A stretch of 64,000 bases of DNA from Tranquillimonas alkanivorans (GCF_900115595.1 NZ_FOXA01000011.1:62001-126000); one strand, 5' to 3'. Numbered from the stretch's first letter, positions 36,167 to 46,836 are shown. A program made the numbers and translations. The notes: generated by a model from the letters alone, not told the origin.

Positions 36167-36197
36167 GGGGCCGGAGACCCTCGGGTACTCCGGCCCC
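36167..36197 (+). promoter_or_regulatory. Intercistronic hairpin between binding protein and permease genes
   Basis: GGGGCCGGAG pairs with CTCCGGCCCC, with an inner ACCC-TC-GGGT stem in the loop. It is followed by a pyrimidine-rich tract without a T run. Such hairpins after binding-protein genes often stabilise the upstream mRNA so the binding protein is made in excess. Structure is seen directly; the role is from known ABC operons. Confidence 0.6.
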
Positions 36198-36253
36198 TCG
36201 CCCCCTCTCTGCCTCCCGGGCGGTGCGCCGCCCCGCAACGAGGATCTCGGCAC

Positions 36254-37285
36254 ATGGACCAGATCATCCTTCAAATCCTGAACGGGCTGGACAAGGGCTC
36301 GGCCTATGCGCTGATCGCCCTCGGCCTGACCCTGATCTTCGGCACGCTGGGCGTGGTCAACTTCGCCCACGGCGCGCTTTTCATGCTGGGCGCCTTCTGC
36401 GCGGTGACGGTCCAGCGGCTGCTCACCCTCAGCCACGAGGTCGTCGACCCCGAGCGCACGGACTTCCTGGGCAACCCGCTCAAGGTCGACGTGCCCTACG
36501 TCATGGACATCTTCGGCGAATCCACCGGCGCGGCGATCATCGACTGGTCGGTGCCGCTGGCGATCCTGTTCGCCATTCCCGTCATGATCCTGATCGGCGT
36601 CGTAATGGAGCGCGGGCTGATCAAGCACTTCTACAAGCGTCCCCACGCCGACCAGATCCTTGTGACCTTCGGCCTCGCAATCGTGCTGCAGGAGATCATC
36701 AAGTACTTCTACGGCGCCAACCCGATCCAGACCCCCGCGCCCGAAGCGTTCCGCGGCAGCCTGGACTTCGGCGTATGGCTGGGCTTCGAAGCCAACCAGA
36801 TCATCTATCCCTACTGGCGGCTGGTGTATTTTCTGTTCGCCGCGATCATCATCGCGGGCGTCTTCGCCTTCCTGCAATTCACCACGTTCGGCATGGTCGT
36901 GCGCGCCGGCATGGCCGACCGCGAGACGGTAGGCCTGCTGGGCATCGACATCGACAAGCGCTTCACCATGATGTTCGGCATCGCCGCGGCCGTGGCGGGC
37001 CTGGCGGGCGTGATGTACGGGCCGATCAACGCGCCCAACTACCACATGGGCATGGACTTCCTGGTCCTGAGCTTCGTCGTGGTCGTCGTGGGCGGCATGG
37101 GCAGCCTGCCCGGCGCGGTCGCCGCGGGCTTCCTGCTGGGCATCCTGGAAAGCTTCGCCTCGATGTCGGCCGTCATCGACCTCATCCCCGGCATCAACCA
37201 GATCATCATCTACCTGGTCGCCATCGTCATTCTGCTCACCCGTCCCCGTGGCCTGATGGGCCGCAAGGGCGTGATGGAGGACTGA
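36254..37285 (+). CDS. HAAT-type ABC transporter permease (LivH-like)
   Basis: A 343-residue inner-membrane permease. The opening ILNGLDKGSAYALIALGLTL and the pattern GTLGVVNFAHGALFMLGAF are hallmarks of LivH-type proteins. About eight hydrophobic helices and the coupling segment GMVVRAGMADRETVGLLGID are visible. A loop of about 25 residues after the second helix is longer than in E. coli LivH. Its stop is three bases before the next permease. It pairs with the LivM-like subunit to form the channel. Confidence 0.93.
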   Translation: MDQIILQILNGLDKGSAYALIALGLTLIFGTLGVVNFAHGALFMLGAFCAVTVQRLLTLSHEVVDPERTDFLGNPLKVDVPYVMDIFGESTGAAIIDWSVPLAILFAIPVMILIGVVMERGLIKHFYKRPHADQILVTFGLAIVLQEIIKYFYGANPIQTPAPEAFRGSLDFGVWLGFEANQIIYPYWRLVYFLFAAIIIAGVFAFLQFTTFGMVVRAGMADRETVGLLGIDIDKRFTMMFGIAAAVAGLAGVMYGPINAPNYHMGMDFLVLSFVVVVVGGMGSLPGAVAAGFLLGILESFASMSAVIDLIPGINQIIIYLVAIVILLTRPRGLMGRKGVMED

Positions 37286-37288
37286 TCC

Positions 37289-38500
37289 ATGCTCGGACTG
37301 AACAAGAAAGACGGGACGTTGCTCCTGATCGTCATCGGGCTGACTTTGTTCGCGCCCTTCCTTCTGAACCCCTTCCCGGTCGAATCCGAGCTGGCGCAGT
37401 TCAACGCGGGCTATCCCGACCTGATGCAGCGCTTCGTGATCTTCGGCATCTTCGCCATCGGCTTCAACATCCTGTTCGGACTCACCGGCTACCTGTCGTT
37501 CGGGCACGCCGCGTTCCTTGGCGCGGGCTCGTACGCCGGGGTGTGGATGATGAAACTGCTCAGCATGAACGTGATCCCGGCGATTGTCGCCGCGGTGATC
37601 GTGGCGGGGCTCTTCTCGGTGCTGATCGGCTACATCTCGCTGCGGCGGTCGGGGATCTACTTCTCGATCCTGACGCTGGCCTTCGCGCAGATGTCCTTCG
37701 CGCTGGCCTATTCCGTGCTGACCCCGATCACCGGTGGCGAGACCGGGCTTCAGCTGAGCCTTGACGACCCGCGCATCCTGACCGGCGGCGCGGAGGGCGG
37801 CAACCTGCCGGTGCCCTCGCTCTTCGGGCTCGAAATGCGCGACAGCTTCGACCTGGTGCTGGGCTCGTGGCTCTTCACCTTCAACGTGGGCTACTACGTC
37901 TGCGCGATCATCATGATCGCCGCCTTCTACCTGGCGATCCGCATCTTCCGCTCGCCATTCGGGATGATGCTGCGGGCGGTGAAGTCCAACCAGCAGCGAA
38001 TGAGCTACACGGGCCTGAACTCGCGCCCCTACACGCTCGCCGCCTTCGTGATCTCGGGGATGTATGCCGGGCTAGCCGGTGGCCTGATGGTGTCGATGGA
38101 CCCGCTGGCCGGGGCCGAGCGGATGCAGTGGACCGCCTCGGGCGAGGTCGTGCTCATGACGATCCTCGGCGGCGCGGGCACACTGATCGGCCCGGTGCTG
38201 GGCGCGGGCTTCATCAAGTATTTCGAGAACATCTTCTCGAAGATCAACGACCAGATCCTGCACGGCTGGTTCGCCTTTCTGCCAGACGGGCTGGAGAACG
38301 CGATGGTCGCGCTCGTGCATCCCTTCATCGGCAAGGGCTGGCACCTGACGCTGGGCATCCTGTTCATGCTCGTCGTCATCTTCCTGCCCGGCGGGCTGGT
38401 CGAGGGCGGACAGCGGGTCGGGCGCTTCGCCTTCCGCCGCCGCAACAAGAAGGCCGAGGGCGCCGAGGCCGAAGGCGCCGCCAAGCAACCCGCGGAATGA
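37289..38500 (+). CDS. HAAT-type ABC transporter permease (LivM-like)
   Basis: A 403-residue permease. Landmarks are [20 protein letters not shown] near the N-terminus, [17 protein letters not shown] and the coupling helix [19 protein letters not shown] charged Lys/Glu/Ala tail ends the protein. It has about ten membrane segments and is the second channel subunit. It follows the LivH-like gene by three bases and precedes the first ATPase by 12 bases, so all are co-transcribed. Confidence 0.93.
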   Translation: MLGLNKKDGTLLLIVIGLTLFAPFLLNPFPVESELAQFNAGYPDLMQRFVIFGIFAIGFNILFGLTGYLSFGHAAFLGAGSYAGVWMMKLLSMNVIPAIVAAVIVAGLFSVLIGYISLRRSGIYFSILTLAFAQMSFALAYSVLTPITGGETGLQLSLDDPRILTGGAEGGNLPVPSLFGLEMRDSFDLVLGSWLFTFNVGYYVCAIIMIAAFYLAIRIFRSPFGMMLRAVKSNQQRMSYTGLNSRPYTLAAFVISGMYAGLAGGLMVSMDPLAGAERMQWTASGEVVLMTILGGAGTLIGPVLGAGFIKYFENIFSKINDQILHGWFAFLPDGLENAMVALVHPFIGKGWHLTLGILFMLVVIFLPGGLVEGGQRVGRFAFRRRNKKAEGAEAEGAAKQPAE

Positions 38501-38512
38501 GGAGAGACTCGA

Positions 38513-39268
38513 ATGGGTGTCCTTGAAGTCAAGAACGTGGGCAAGCGCTTCGGCGGTCTGCAGGCCCTCGGCAACGTCAACCTCAGCGTGAAGGAGAATA
38601 CCGTTCACGCCATCATCGGGCCCAACGGGGCGGGCAAGTCCACGCTGCTCAACTGCCTGATCGGCAAGCTGATCCCCGACACCGGCAGCGTCATGTTCGA
38701 CGGCCAGTCGGTACTGGGACGCAAGCCGCACGAGATCAACCAGATGGGCATCTCACGGGTGTTCCAGACGCCCGAGATCTTCGGCGACCTCACGGTGTTC
38801 GAAAACGTGATGATCCCGATCTTCGCCAAGCGCGACGGCGCGTTCCGGATGCACGCCTATGAAAGCGTGTCGAACGAGCGCGACATCACCGAGGCGGCCG
38901 AGAGGATGCTCGAGGACGTCAACATGCTCGACAAGCGGCACGTGCAGGCCTCGTCGCTGAGCCGCGGCGACAAGCGGCGGCTCGAGATGGCGATGTGCCT
39001 GAGCCAGGAGCCCAAGCTGCTGCTGCTGGACGAGCCCACGGCCGGCATGGCGCGGGCGGACACCAACAACACGATCGACCTGCTGAAAGAGATCAAGGCA
39101 AAGCGCAACATCACCATGGCGATCATCGAACACGACATGCACGTCGTGTTCTCGCTGGCCGAGCGGATCACCGTGCTCGCCCAGGGCACGCCGCTGGTCG
39201 AGGACACGCCAGCCAACATCAAGGGGCATCCGAAGGTTCGGGAAGCCTATCTCGGAGAAGCGCACTAG
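38513..39268 (+). CDS. HAAT-type ABC transporter ATPase (LivG-like)
   Basis: A 251-residue ATPase. Walker A is GPNGAGKST (about 38-46), the signature is LSRGDKRRLE (a variant of LSGGxxR), Walker B is LLLLDEPTAGM, and the switch His lies in IIEHDMHVVF. GAGGAGAG precedes the start. The signature loop SRGD, in place of SGGE, is seen in this subfamily. A twin palindrome follows immediately after the stop, before the second ATPase. Confidence 0.93.
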   Translation: MGVLEVKNVGKRFGGLQALGNVNLSVKENTVHAIIGPNGAGKSTLLNCLIGKLIPDTGSVMFDGQSVLGRKPHEINQMGISRVFQTPEIFGDLTVFENVMIPIFAKRDGAFRMHAYESVSNERDITEAAERMLEDVNMLDKRHVQASSLSRGDKRRLEMAMCLSQEPKLLLLDEPTAGMARADTNNTIDLLKEIKAKRNITMAIIEHDMHVVFSLAERITVLAQGTPLVEDTPANIKGHPKVREAYLGEAH

Positions 39269-39319
39269 CGATTTTTCGTCGAAAAATCGCGACCGGCAAT
39301 TCTTCGGCGAAGAATTGCC
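39268..39319. repeat. Twin palindrome D, between the two transporter ATPase genes
   Basis: GCGATTTTTC-GTC-GAAAAATCGC (39268-39290) is followed after four bases by GGCAATTCTT-CGGCG-AAGAATTGCC (39295-39319). The first hairpin overlaps the final base of the upstream TAG stop codon. It sits inside an operon, so complete termination would cut expression of the second ATPase and acs. Partial termination or RNA processing is more likely. Confidence 0.7.
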
Positions 39320-39338
39320 TCTGCCACGGAGGACAGCA

Positions 39339-40103
<765 letters not shown>

Positions 40104-40179
40104 GCGGCCCGCCGCACCCGATCATCCGCCCGTCCCAGCCGGGACCGGCCGACAAACATGATATCCGGGAGGAGACGAA

Positions 40180-42138
40180 ATGCTGGACGAATCCGAAAAG
40201 ACCTACCCGCCGTCGGACGCCTTCGCCGGGACCGCCCATATCGACAAGGCGACCTACGACGAGATGTACGCCGCCTCGGTCAACGACACCGAAGGCTTCT
40301 GGGCCGAACACGGCAAGCGCATCGACTGGATCAAGCCGTTCACCAAGGTGAAGGACGTCAACTTCGACTACGGCGACGTCTCGATCAAGTGGTTCGAGGA
40401 CGGCACCCTGAACGTCGCCGCCAACTGCATCGATCGGCACCTGAAGGACCGCGGGACCCAGACCGCGATCATCTGGGAGCCGGATGAGGACGGTGAAGAC
40501 GCGCAGCACATCACCTATCAGCAGCTGCACGCGCATGTCTGCAAGTTCGCCAACGTCCTGAAGTCCATGGGCGTGGAAAAGGGCGACCGGGTGGTGATCT
40601 ATCTGCCGATGATCCCGCAGGCGGCCTATGCCATGCTGGCCTGCGCACGCATCGGCGCGGTGCACTCGATCGTCTTCGCCGGCTTCTCGCCCGACGCGCT
40701 GGCCAACCGCATCGACGATTGCCGCGCGAAGGTCGTGATCACGTCGGACGGCGCGCCGCGCGGCGGGCGGGTGACGAACCTCAAGGACAACGTGAACCAA
40801 GCGATCAACCACGCCGCCGAGGACCCGCAGGTGCTGGTCGTCAAGCGGACGGGTCAGCAGATCGCTTGGGTCGACGGGCGCGACCACTGGCTGCACGAGA
40901 TGGAGCAGGACGTCTCGGACCAGTGCGAGCCCGAGGAGATCGGCGCCGAGGACCCGCTGTTCATCCTCTACACCTCCGGCTCGACCGGGAAGCCCAAGGG
41001 CGTGGTGCACACCTCGGGCGGCTACCTCGTCTATGCGGCGATGACGCACCAGTACACGTTCGACTACCACGACGGGGACATCTTCTGGTGCACCGCCGAC
41101 GTGGGCTGGGTGACCGGCCACAGCTACATCGTCTACGGCCCGCTCGCCAACGGCGCCACGACGCTGATGTTCGAGGGCGTGCCGACCTATCCCGACGCCG
41201 GCCGCTTCTGGCAGGTATGCGAGAAGCACAAGGTCAACCAGTTCTACACGGCCCCCACCGCCATCCGCGCGCTGATGGGCAAGGGCAATGAGCCGGTCGA
41301 GAAGTACGACCTGTCGTCGCTCAAGGTGCTGGGCACGGTGGGCGAGCCGATCAACCCCGAGGCCTGGAACTGGTACAACGAAGTCGTCGGCAAGGAGAGA
41401 TGCCCCATCGTCGACACCTGGTGGCAGACCGAGACGGGCGGCCACCTGCTGACCCCCCTGCCCGGCGCCACGGCCACCAAGCCCGGCAGCGCCACCCTGC
41501 CCTTCTTCGGTGTTCAGCCAGTGGTGCTCGAGGCCGAAAGCGGCAAGGAGATCGAGGAGACCGAGGCCGAGGGCGTCCTGTGCCTGGCCGACAGCTGGCC
41601 AGGGCAGATGCGCACCGTCTGGGGCGACCACCAGCGGTTCATGGATACCTACTTCCAGCAGTACAAGGGCTACTACTTCTCGGGCGACGGCTGCCGGCGG
41701 GACAAGGACGGCTATTACTGGATCACCGGCCGCGTGGACGACGTGATCAACGTCTCGGGCCACCGCATGGGCACGGCCGAGGTGGAAAGTGCGCTCGTCG
41801 CCCACGCGAAGGTCGCCGAGGCCGCGGTCGTGGGCTACCCGCACGAGATCAAGGGCCAGGGCATCTATGCCTACGTGACCCTGATGGGCGGGGTCGAACC
41901 GTCGGATGCGTTGCGCAAGGAGCTGTCGGACTGGGTCCGTCACGAGATCGGGCCGATCGCCAAGCCCGACCTCATCCAGTGGGCCCCCGGCCTGCCCAAG
42001 ACGCGGTCGGGCAAGATCATGCGCCGCATCCTGCGCAAGATCGCCGAGAACGACCCCGACAGCCTGGGCGACACCTCGACCCTGGCCGAGCCGCAGGTGG
42101 TGGACGACCTGATCGAGAACCGGATGAACCGCGGCTGA
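40180..42138 (+). CDS. acs: Acetyl-CoA synthetase (AMP-forming)
   Basis: A 652-residue enzyme of the expected Acs length. The ATP loop is [11 protein letters not shown]; downstream landmarks include [10 protein letters not shown]-like [29 protein letters not shown] and the C-terminal lysine-acetylation motif [11 protein letters not shown]. It converts acetate, CoA and ATP to acetyl-CoA through an acetyl-adenylate. GGGAGGAG precedes the start. As last gene of the ABC operon and close to a CrbS-like kinase and an ScfR-type regulator, it supports an acetate/short-carboxylate assignment for the whole unit. Confidence 0.97.
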   Translation: MLDESEKTYPPSDAFAGTAHIDKATYDEMYAASVNDTEGFWAEHGKRIDWIKPFTKVKDVNFDYGDVSIKWFEDGTLNVAANCIDRHLKDRGTQTAIIWEPDEDGEDAQHITYQQLHAHVCKFANVLKSMGVEKGDRVVIYLPMIPQAAYAMLACARIGAVHSIVFAGFSPDALANRIDDCRAKVVITSDGAPRGGRVTNLKDNVNQAINHAAEDPQVLVVKRTGQQIAWVDGRDHWLHEMEQDVSDQCEPEEIGAEDPLFILYTSGSTGKPKGVVHTSGGYLVYAAMTHQYTFDYHDGDIFWCTADVGWVTGHSYIVYGPLANGATTLMFEGVPTYPDAGRFWQVCEKHKVNQFYTAPTAIRALMGKGNEPVEKYDLSSLKVLGTVGEPINPEAWNWYNEVVGKERCPIVDTWWQTETGGHLLTPLPGATATKPGSATLPFFGVQPVVLEAESGKEIEETEAEGVLCLADSWPGQMRTVWGDHQRFMDTYFQQYKGYYFSGDGCRRDKDGYYWITGRVDDVINVSGHRMGTAEVESALVAHAKVAEAAVVGYPHEIKGQGIYAYVTLMGGVEPSDALRKELSDWVRHEIGPIAKPDLIQWAPGLPKTRSGKIMRRILRKIAENDPDSLGDTSTLAEPQVVDDLIENRMNRG

Positions 42139-42167
42139 ACGTCGGCCGACATACGTCACGTCTTCAC

Positions 42168-42203
42168 GGGCCGGTGCACGCGCACCGGCCCGATTATTTT
42201 TTT
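42168..42203 (+). terminator. Rho-independent terminator after acs
   Basis: GGGCCGGTGC-ACGC-GCACCGGCCC is followed by GATTATTTTTTT. A perfect ten-pair stem and a strong T tract 30 bases after the acs stop codon define the end of the transporter/acs transcript. Confidence 0.93.
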
Positions 42204-42367
42204 GCACCCGCTGCTGCGCGCTAACAGCCCGCACTTGCTGGCTCCGGCGGCGGCCGAAGGTCCGGGTTCCCTCAGTTCACGAACAATTTTGGGGAACTGA
42301 AAGGGCTGTCTTTCGTCAAGCAGGCATAGCAACGGGCCACCCGGCCCGCGACACAGGAGATTACGTG

Positions 42368-43765
42368 ATGTTCGACATCAAGGCCAAGCTGCTGGGCAGC
42401 GCCGCTGCGCTGGCACTTCTCACCACGCCGGGCCTCGCCCAGGAAGCATTCGACTGGGAGAGCACGTTCAACGACGCCACCGAGATGCAGATGAGCGAAG
42501 CCTCCGGCTCGCCGCTGCTGTCCGCCGAGGGCGACGAACTCGGTCAGATCGAGTACTTCGGGCTGATGGACGACGAGTTCTACGTCGTTATCCTCGACCC
42601 CGAGGGCCGCGAGATCCCGGTCCCGATGACCGAAGTCAGCTTCGAGAACGACCAGTTCATCGCCGACGTGGCGACCGACGACATCGCCATGATGGAGGAA
42701 GCCGACACCACCTCGATGCAGCGCATCGCCGACGAGGCCACGATCGAGATGGCCTTCCTCGAGGTCGAGCGCCGCGGTGCACTCGCCAGCGGCCAGGAGG
42801 CCAGCACCCAGACCGTGCAGACCGCCAGCGGCCAGTTCATCGTCGAACAGGCCGACCCGCAGGTCGACGTCGACGTGCCGGACCCGCAGGTCTCGGTCCA
42901 GCAGAACGCCCCCGAGGTGACCGTCGAGCAGCCCGAGCCCACCATCACCGTGACGCAGTCCAAGCCGAACGTGATGGTCGAGCAGCAGGCGCCGACCGTC
43001 ACCGTCGAGCAGGCGCAACCGACCGTCACCGTCGACATCCCCGAGCCGGTCGTCACCATTCGCATGCCCGAGCCGGACGTGAACGTGGCCACGCAGCAGC
43101 CTGACGTACAGGTGCAGCAGCCCGAGCCGGTCGTGCGCTTCGTGCGTCCCGAGCCGCGCATCGTGATCGAGGAAGCCGAGGCCGAGGTGCAGGTCAGCGA
43201 AGCCGAGGCGCAGGTCGACGTGACCACCGCCGAGCAGGCGCAGGTCGCCATCGATCAGGGCGAACCGCAGGTCGACATGCAGACCGCCGGCGAAGCCGAC
43301 GTCGCGATCGAGCAGGCCGAAGCCGAGGTGAACGTCGAGCCCGCCGAGGGCGCGCAGGTCGCCGTCGAGCAGTCGGAAGCCGAGGTGAATCTGGTCGAAG
43401 AGCAAGAGACCGCGCAGGCGACCGCCGAGCAACCCGAGGTGGCCGTCGCCGTGGCCGATATCGAGCCGCGCGTGGGCTTCGTGGTCATCGACCCGATCGA
43501 CCTGTCGCCGACCGACCTGACCGGCGTCGGCGTCTACGGTGAAGACGACGAGCGCGTGGGCGAAGTGTCCGAGCTGGTCGTCGGCGACAGCGGCAACATC
43601 GAACAGGCCATTGTCGATGTCGGCGGCTTCCTGGGTCTGGGCGAGAAGTCCGTGGCCATGGACCTCGACCAGATGTCGGTCCAGCGCTCCGAGACCGGTG
43701 ACATGATGCGCGTCTACGTCACCGCGACCGAGGAAGAGCTCGAAGACATGCCCGCGGTGCAATAA
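42368..43765 (+). CDS. Exported acidic repeat protein with C-terminal PRC-barrel domain
   Basis: A 465-residue protein with a Sec signal peptide (LLGSAAALALLTTPGLAQ). A first PRC-barrel-like region (LLSAEGDELGQIEYFGLMDD) is followed by about 200 residues of short beta-type repeats near ten residues long, such as PEVTVEQPEPTITV, APTVTVEQAQPTVTV and PDVQVQQPEP. These grade into AEAEVQV/EGAQVAVEQ units. The end (about 380-450) is a second PRC-barrel (GVYGEDDERVGEVSELVV). AGGAGA precedes ATG 42368; a GTG three bases upstream is possible. It is probably a periplasmic or surface beta-repeat fibre. No named homologue. Confidence 0.85.
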   Translation: MFDIKAKLLGSAAALALLTTPGLAQEAFDWESTFNDATEMQMSEASGSPLLSAEGDELGQIEYFGLMDDEFYVVILDPEGREIPVPMTEVSFENDQFIADVATDDIAMMEEADTTSMQRIADEATIEMAFLEVERRGALASGQEASTQTVQTASGQFIVEQADPQVDVDVPDPQVSVQQNAPEVTVEQPEPTITVTQSKPNVMVEQQAPTVTVEQAQPTVTVDIPEPVVTIRMPEPDVNVATQQPDVQVQQPEPVVRFVRPEPRIVIEEAEAEVQVSEAEAQVDVTTAEQAQVAIDQGEPQVDMQTAGEADVAIEQAEAEVNVEPAEGAQVAVEQSEAEVNLVEEQETAQATAEQPEVAVAVADIEPRVGFVVIDPIDLSPTDLTGVGVYGEDDERVGEVSELVVGDSGNIEQAIVDVGGFLGLGEKSVAMDLDQMSVQRSETGDMMRVYVTATEEELEDMPAVQ

Positions 43766-43840
43766 TCGCCGCACCGGCATGACTTCCCCACTGGCGGGGC
43801 GCCCTTGCGGCGCCCCGCTTTTCGTTTGCAGACTGGTGCC

Positions 43841-44182
43841 ATGCCCCGCAAGACGCATCCCGAAACGCCCGACGGCCGCTACTTCGTCGCGAAGGGCCGC
43901 CTGTGGCGCCGCACCGACCCGCGGCTGCCCGAGCCCGAGCGTCGTGCCGCCGTCAAGGCGCTGATGCAGGCCCGCCTCGCCGTCCGCGACGCGCCCGACG
44001 ACGCCGCATTGTCCGACGCCCGCGCCGCCGTCGATACCGCCAAGCGCCGCCTCGGCGAGCGCGGCCCCGTCTGGTGGGACGACGGCGCCCCCGACGAAGG
44101 CGGCCGCGCGCCCTGGACCTCCAGCTACGCCAATTGGTGGTCCGGGCTCTCGCCCGATGAGCAGGCACGGGGCCGCGCATGA
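43841..44182 (+). CDS. Conserved small protein of unknown function
   Basis: A 113-residue basic cytosolic protein, MPRKTHPETPDGRYFVAKG, with a helical middle (AAVKALMQARLAVRDA and AAVDTAKRRLGERGPVWWDD) and a Trp-rich end. The GPVWWDDGAPD segment is memorable from proteobacterial hypothetical proteins, but I cannot name a function. It is followed by the GFA-family gene, which either overlaps it (ATGA at 44179) or starts 48 bases later. Confidence 0.75.
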   Translation: MPRKTHPETPDGRYFVAKGRLWRRTDPRLPEPERRAAVKALMQARLAVRDAPDDAALSDARAAVDTAKRRLGERGPVWWDDGAPDEGGRAPWTSSYANWWSGLSPDEQARGRA

Positions 44183-44229
44183 CGCGCAGCCCGGCCCATG
44201 CTACTCTCCCTCGAGAGGAGGACCTGCCC

Positions 44230-44718
44230 ATGCACCCCCAGTCCGGAGGCTGCCTTTGCGGCGCCCTGCGTTACCAGGTGACGGCCGAGCCGGTGCGCGT
44301 CACCTTCTGCCACTGCCGCTTCTGCCAACGCGCGACCGGCGCGCCGTACTTCATGGAGCCGATCTTCGAGGAGCCGGATTTCGCCTTCACAGGCGGCACG
44401 CCCAAGCTTTACCATCACCGCTCCGAGGGCAGCGGCAAGATGATCCATGTCCATTTCTGTGACACCTGCGGGACGAAGCTCGTCTACACGTTCGAACGCT
44501 TCCCGGGCCTGCTGGGCATCTTCGGCGGCACCTTCGACGACCCGCAATGGCTGGAGTGGCACGGCGGCAATTCCAAGCACATCTTCCTCGAAACCGCGCT
44601 GCACGGCACCGTGCTGCCCGCCGGCATCCCCACCTACCCGCGCCACGCCACCACCAATGACGGCACGCCCGAAGAAGCCATGGTCTTCGACGCGCCGAAG
44701 GTGGTCGCGCGCCCGTAA
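44230..44718 (+). CDS. GFA/CENP-V family zinc protein (glutathione-dependent formaldehyde-activating enzyme-like)
   Basis: A 162-residue protein with the zinc-binding pattern of the family: GGCLCGALRY (Cys8, Cys10), FCHCRFCQRATGAPY (Cys27, Cys29, Cys32) and HFCDTCGTKL (two Cys). Family members include S-hydroxymethylglutathione synthase, but most have unknown roles. GAGAGGAGG eight bases before ATG 44230 makes this start better than the in-frame ATG at 44179. Confidence 0.88.
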   Translation: MHPQSGGCLCGALRYQVTAEPVRVTFCHCRFCQRATGAPYFMEPIFEEPDFAFTGGTPKLYHHRSEGSGKMIHVHFCDTCGTKLVYTFERFPGLLGIFGGTFDDPQWLEWHGGNSKHIFLETALHGTVLPAGIPTYPRHATTNDGTPEEAMVFDAPKVVARP

Positions 44719-44742
44719 GGGCCTCCCCCACTCTCCAAGCCT

Positions 44743-44820
44743 CGCCCGGCGCCTCCGGCTGGACGCCGGGCGAAAGATGCGAACGTCTGAAACGAGAAGA
44801 GCGGGCCGCCCGGCCCGCTC
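44743..44820. terminator. Hairpin cluster between convergent GFA and binding-protein genes
   Basis: CGCCCGGCG (44743-44751) pairs with CGCCGGGCG (44764-44772), and GAGCGGGCCG-CC-CGGCCCGCTC occupies 44799-44820. On the minus strand the second stem is followed by TTCTCGTTTC. The genes on both sides end here, so this is the likely termination zone for both strands. The T tract is weak. Confidence 0.55.
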
Positions 44821-44874
44821 CCCATCAGTCAGAGAAGAAGGCGGCCCCGGCCGGAGCCGCCCTCGCTCGCGAGC

Positions 44875-45864
44875 TCACTCGAACGCCATGTCCGTGATCT
44901 CGTGCGTCCAGGCCGCGTCGCCCGGGTCCTCGGTGATCACCGGGTCCGAGCCGCCCGCCAGCAGCGTGTCGACCGTGCGCTGGAAGTCCGCCGGGTCCAG
45001 CGTGCCGTTCGAGCCCTCGGTCAACTTCGAGATCTCGCGCACCATGCGCTGCTGGTGTTTCTCGGTCTGCGCACCGGTCTCGTCGTACTCCAGCACGATG
45101 TCCGCCGCCTCGTCCGGGTTCTCGGCCGCGTACTCCCAGCCCCGCATCGAGGCCGCCACGAACCGCGCCAGCGCATCCTTGAATTCCGGATCCTCCAGGC
45201 GCTCTTCAAGCACGTAAAGACCGTCCTCGAGCGTCGCCACGCCCTGGTCCTCGTACTTGAAGGTGATCAACTGGTCCTCGGGGATGCCGGCGTCGATCAC
45301 CTGCCAGTACTCGTTGTAGGTCATGGTCGAGATGCAGTCGGCCTGCTTCTGCAACAGCGGATCGACGTTGAAGCCCTGCTTGAGGACCTCGACACCCTCT
45401 TCGCCACCTTCCGTCGGGATCTCCAGGTGGCTCATCCACGACAGGAACGGGTACTCGTTGCCGAAGAACCAGACGCCCAGCGTGCGGCCGGGGAAGTCCT
45501 CGGGGCCCTCGACGCCGGTCTCCTTCAGGCAGGTCAGCATCATGCCCGACTTCTTGAAGGGCTGCGCGATGTTGACCAGCGGCAGGCCCCGCTCCCGCGC
45601 GGCCAGCGCTGCGGGCATCCACTCGACCACCACATCGGCGCCGCCGCCCGCGATCACCTGCGTCGGCGCGATGTCCGGCCCGCCCGGCTTGATCGTGACG
45701 TCGAGCCCCGCGTCTTCGTAGAAGCCCTTCTCCTTGGCGACGTAGTAGCCTGCGAACTGGCCCTGCGTGACCCACTTGAGCTGCAGCGTCAGCTCGTCCT
45801 CCTGCGCGTGCGCGACGCCCGCGCCCATCATCAGCGCCAGCGCGCCTCCGATCATTCTTTTCAT
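44875..45864 (-). CDS. ABC transporter substrate-binding protein, NMT1/THI5-like (pyrimidine locus)
   Basis: A 329-residue periplasmic protein with signal peptide (MIGGALALMMGAGVAHAQ). Its mature start LTLQLKWVTQGQFAGYYVAKEKGFY is the NMT1/THI5 signature of pyrimidine-precursor binding proteins; GGGADVVVEWMPAALAARE carries the binding loop. It is the last gene of an operon with two permeases, an ATPase, dihydropyrimidinase and a ureidopropionase-type hydrolase. I infer uptake of pyrimidines or dihydropyrimidines. A thiamine precursor is an alternative but no thi gene is present. Confidence 0.9.
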   Translation of the reverse strand: MKRMIGGALALMMGAGVAHAQEDELTLQLKWVTQGQFAGYYVAKEKGFYEDAGLDVTIKPGGPDIAPTQVIAGGGADVVVEWMPAALAARERGLPLVNIAQPFKKSGMMLTCLKETGVEGPEDFPGRTLGVWFFGNEYPFLSWMSHLEIPTEGGEEGVEVLKQGFNVDPLLQKQADCISTMTYNEYWQVIDAGIPEDQLITFKYEDQGVATLEDGLYVLEERLEDPEFKDALARFVAASMRGWEYAAENPDEAADIVLEYDETGAQTEKHQQRMVREISKLTEGSNGTLDPADFQRTVDTLLAGGSDPVITEDPGDAAWTHEITDMAFE

Positions 45865-45884
45865 TGTCGTTTACCTCCTTGTTG

Positions 45885-46826
45885 TCATTTTCTCTGCGAG
45901 GGGTGCCAGAAGGTCACCGCCCGCTCGGCCACCGCAACCGCGCCATAGAAGGCCGAGCCTGCCAGCGCGGCGACGGTGATCTCGGCCCAGACCATGTCGA
46001 GCCCGAGCCGTCCGACCTCGGTCGAGATCCGGAACCCCATCCCCTTGATCGGCGAGCCGAAGAACTCCGCCACGATCGCACCGATCAGTGCCAAGGTGGT
46101 ACAAATCTTCAAACCATTGAAGACAAAAGGCATCGCGGCGGGCAGGCGCAGACGGAAAAGCGTCTGCCAATAGCTCGCCGCATAGGTTTTCATCAGGTCG
46201 CGCTGCATCGACTCGGTGGCCGACAGCCCCGCGACGGTGTTCACCAGCATCGGGAAGAACACCATCACGACGACCACCGCCGCCTTCGACTCCCAGTCGA
46301 AGCCGAACCACATCACCAGGATCGGCGCGGTGCCGATGATCGGCAGCGCCGCGATGAAGTTGCCCACCGGCAGCAGACCCTTCTGCAGGAACGGCGAGCG
46401 GTCGATCAGCACGGCCGTGACGAAGGCCGCCGCGCAGCCCATGACATAGCCCGACAGCGCGCCCTTCACGAAGGTCTGGACGAAATCCTCCCACAGCGTC
46501 GGCACCTCGGCCGTCAGCCGCGCCCAGATGTCGGTCGGCGCGGGCAGGATGACCCCGGGCACGTCGTAGATGCGCACCACCAGCTGCCACAGCACGAGGA
46601 TGGTCAGTCCGAAGATCACCGGCACCGCCAGCTTCGTCGCCCGCGACTTCGGCAGCGCCGCGATCCGCGCGTTCAGCCACCAGGAGAAGCCCCAGACCGC
46701 CAGCAGCGGCAACAGCCCCGGCGACAGCACCAGCGCCACGACCAGCACCACCGCCAGCGCCCCGAAGAACTTCACGCTTCCGGGCCCGAGCCACCCTTTC
46801 GCGAACGGCACTGCCTGATCCGTCAC
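45885..46826 (-). CDS. ABC transporter permease (pyrimidine locus, first of two in the gene order from the 3' end)
   Basis: A 313-residue BPD-type permease (ThiX/SsuC-like). An N-terminal pair of helices precedes the core; the coupling EAA loop is YAASYWQTLFRLRLPAAMPF. A GTG start at 46826 is used; no in-frame Met lies at the right place and GGGGAT upstream, part of repeat R copy 2, provides the ribosome site. It ends 20 bases before the binding-protein gene. It likely forms a heterodimer with the other permease. Confidence 0.9.
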   Translation of the reverse strand: MTDQAVPFAKGWLGPGSVKFFGALAVVLVVALVLSPGLLPLLAVWGFSWWLNARIAALPKSRATKLAVPVIFGLTILVLWQLVVRIYDVPGVILPAPTDIWARLTAEVPTLWEDFVQTFVKGALSGYVMGCAAAFVTAVLIDRSPFLQKGLLPVGNFIAALPIIGTAPILVMWFGFDWESKAAVVVVMVFFPMLVNTVAGLSATESMQRDLMKTYAASYWQTLFRLRLPAAMPFVFNGLKICTTLALIGAIVAEFFGSPIKGMGFRISTEVGRLGLDMVWAEITVAALAGSAFYGAVAVAERAVTFWHPSQRK

Positions 46827-46836
46827 TGGTCGATCC

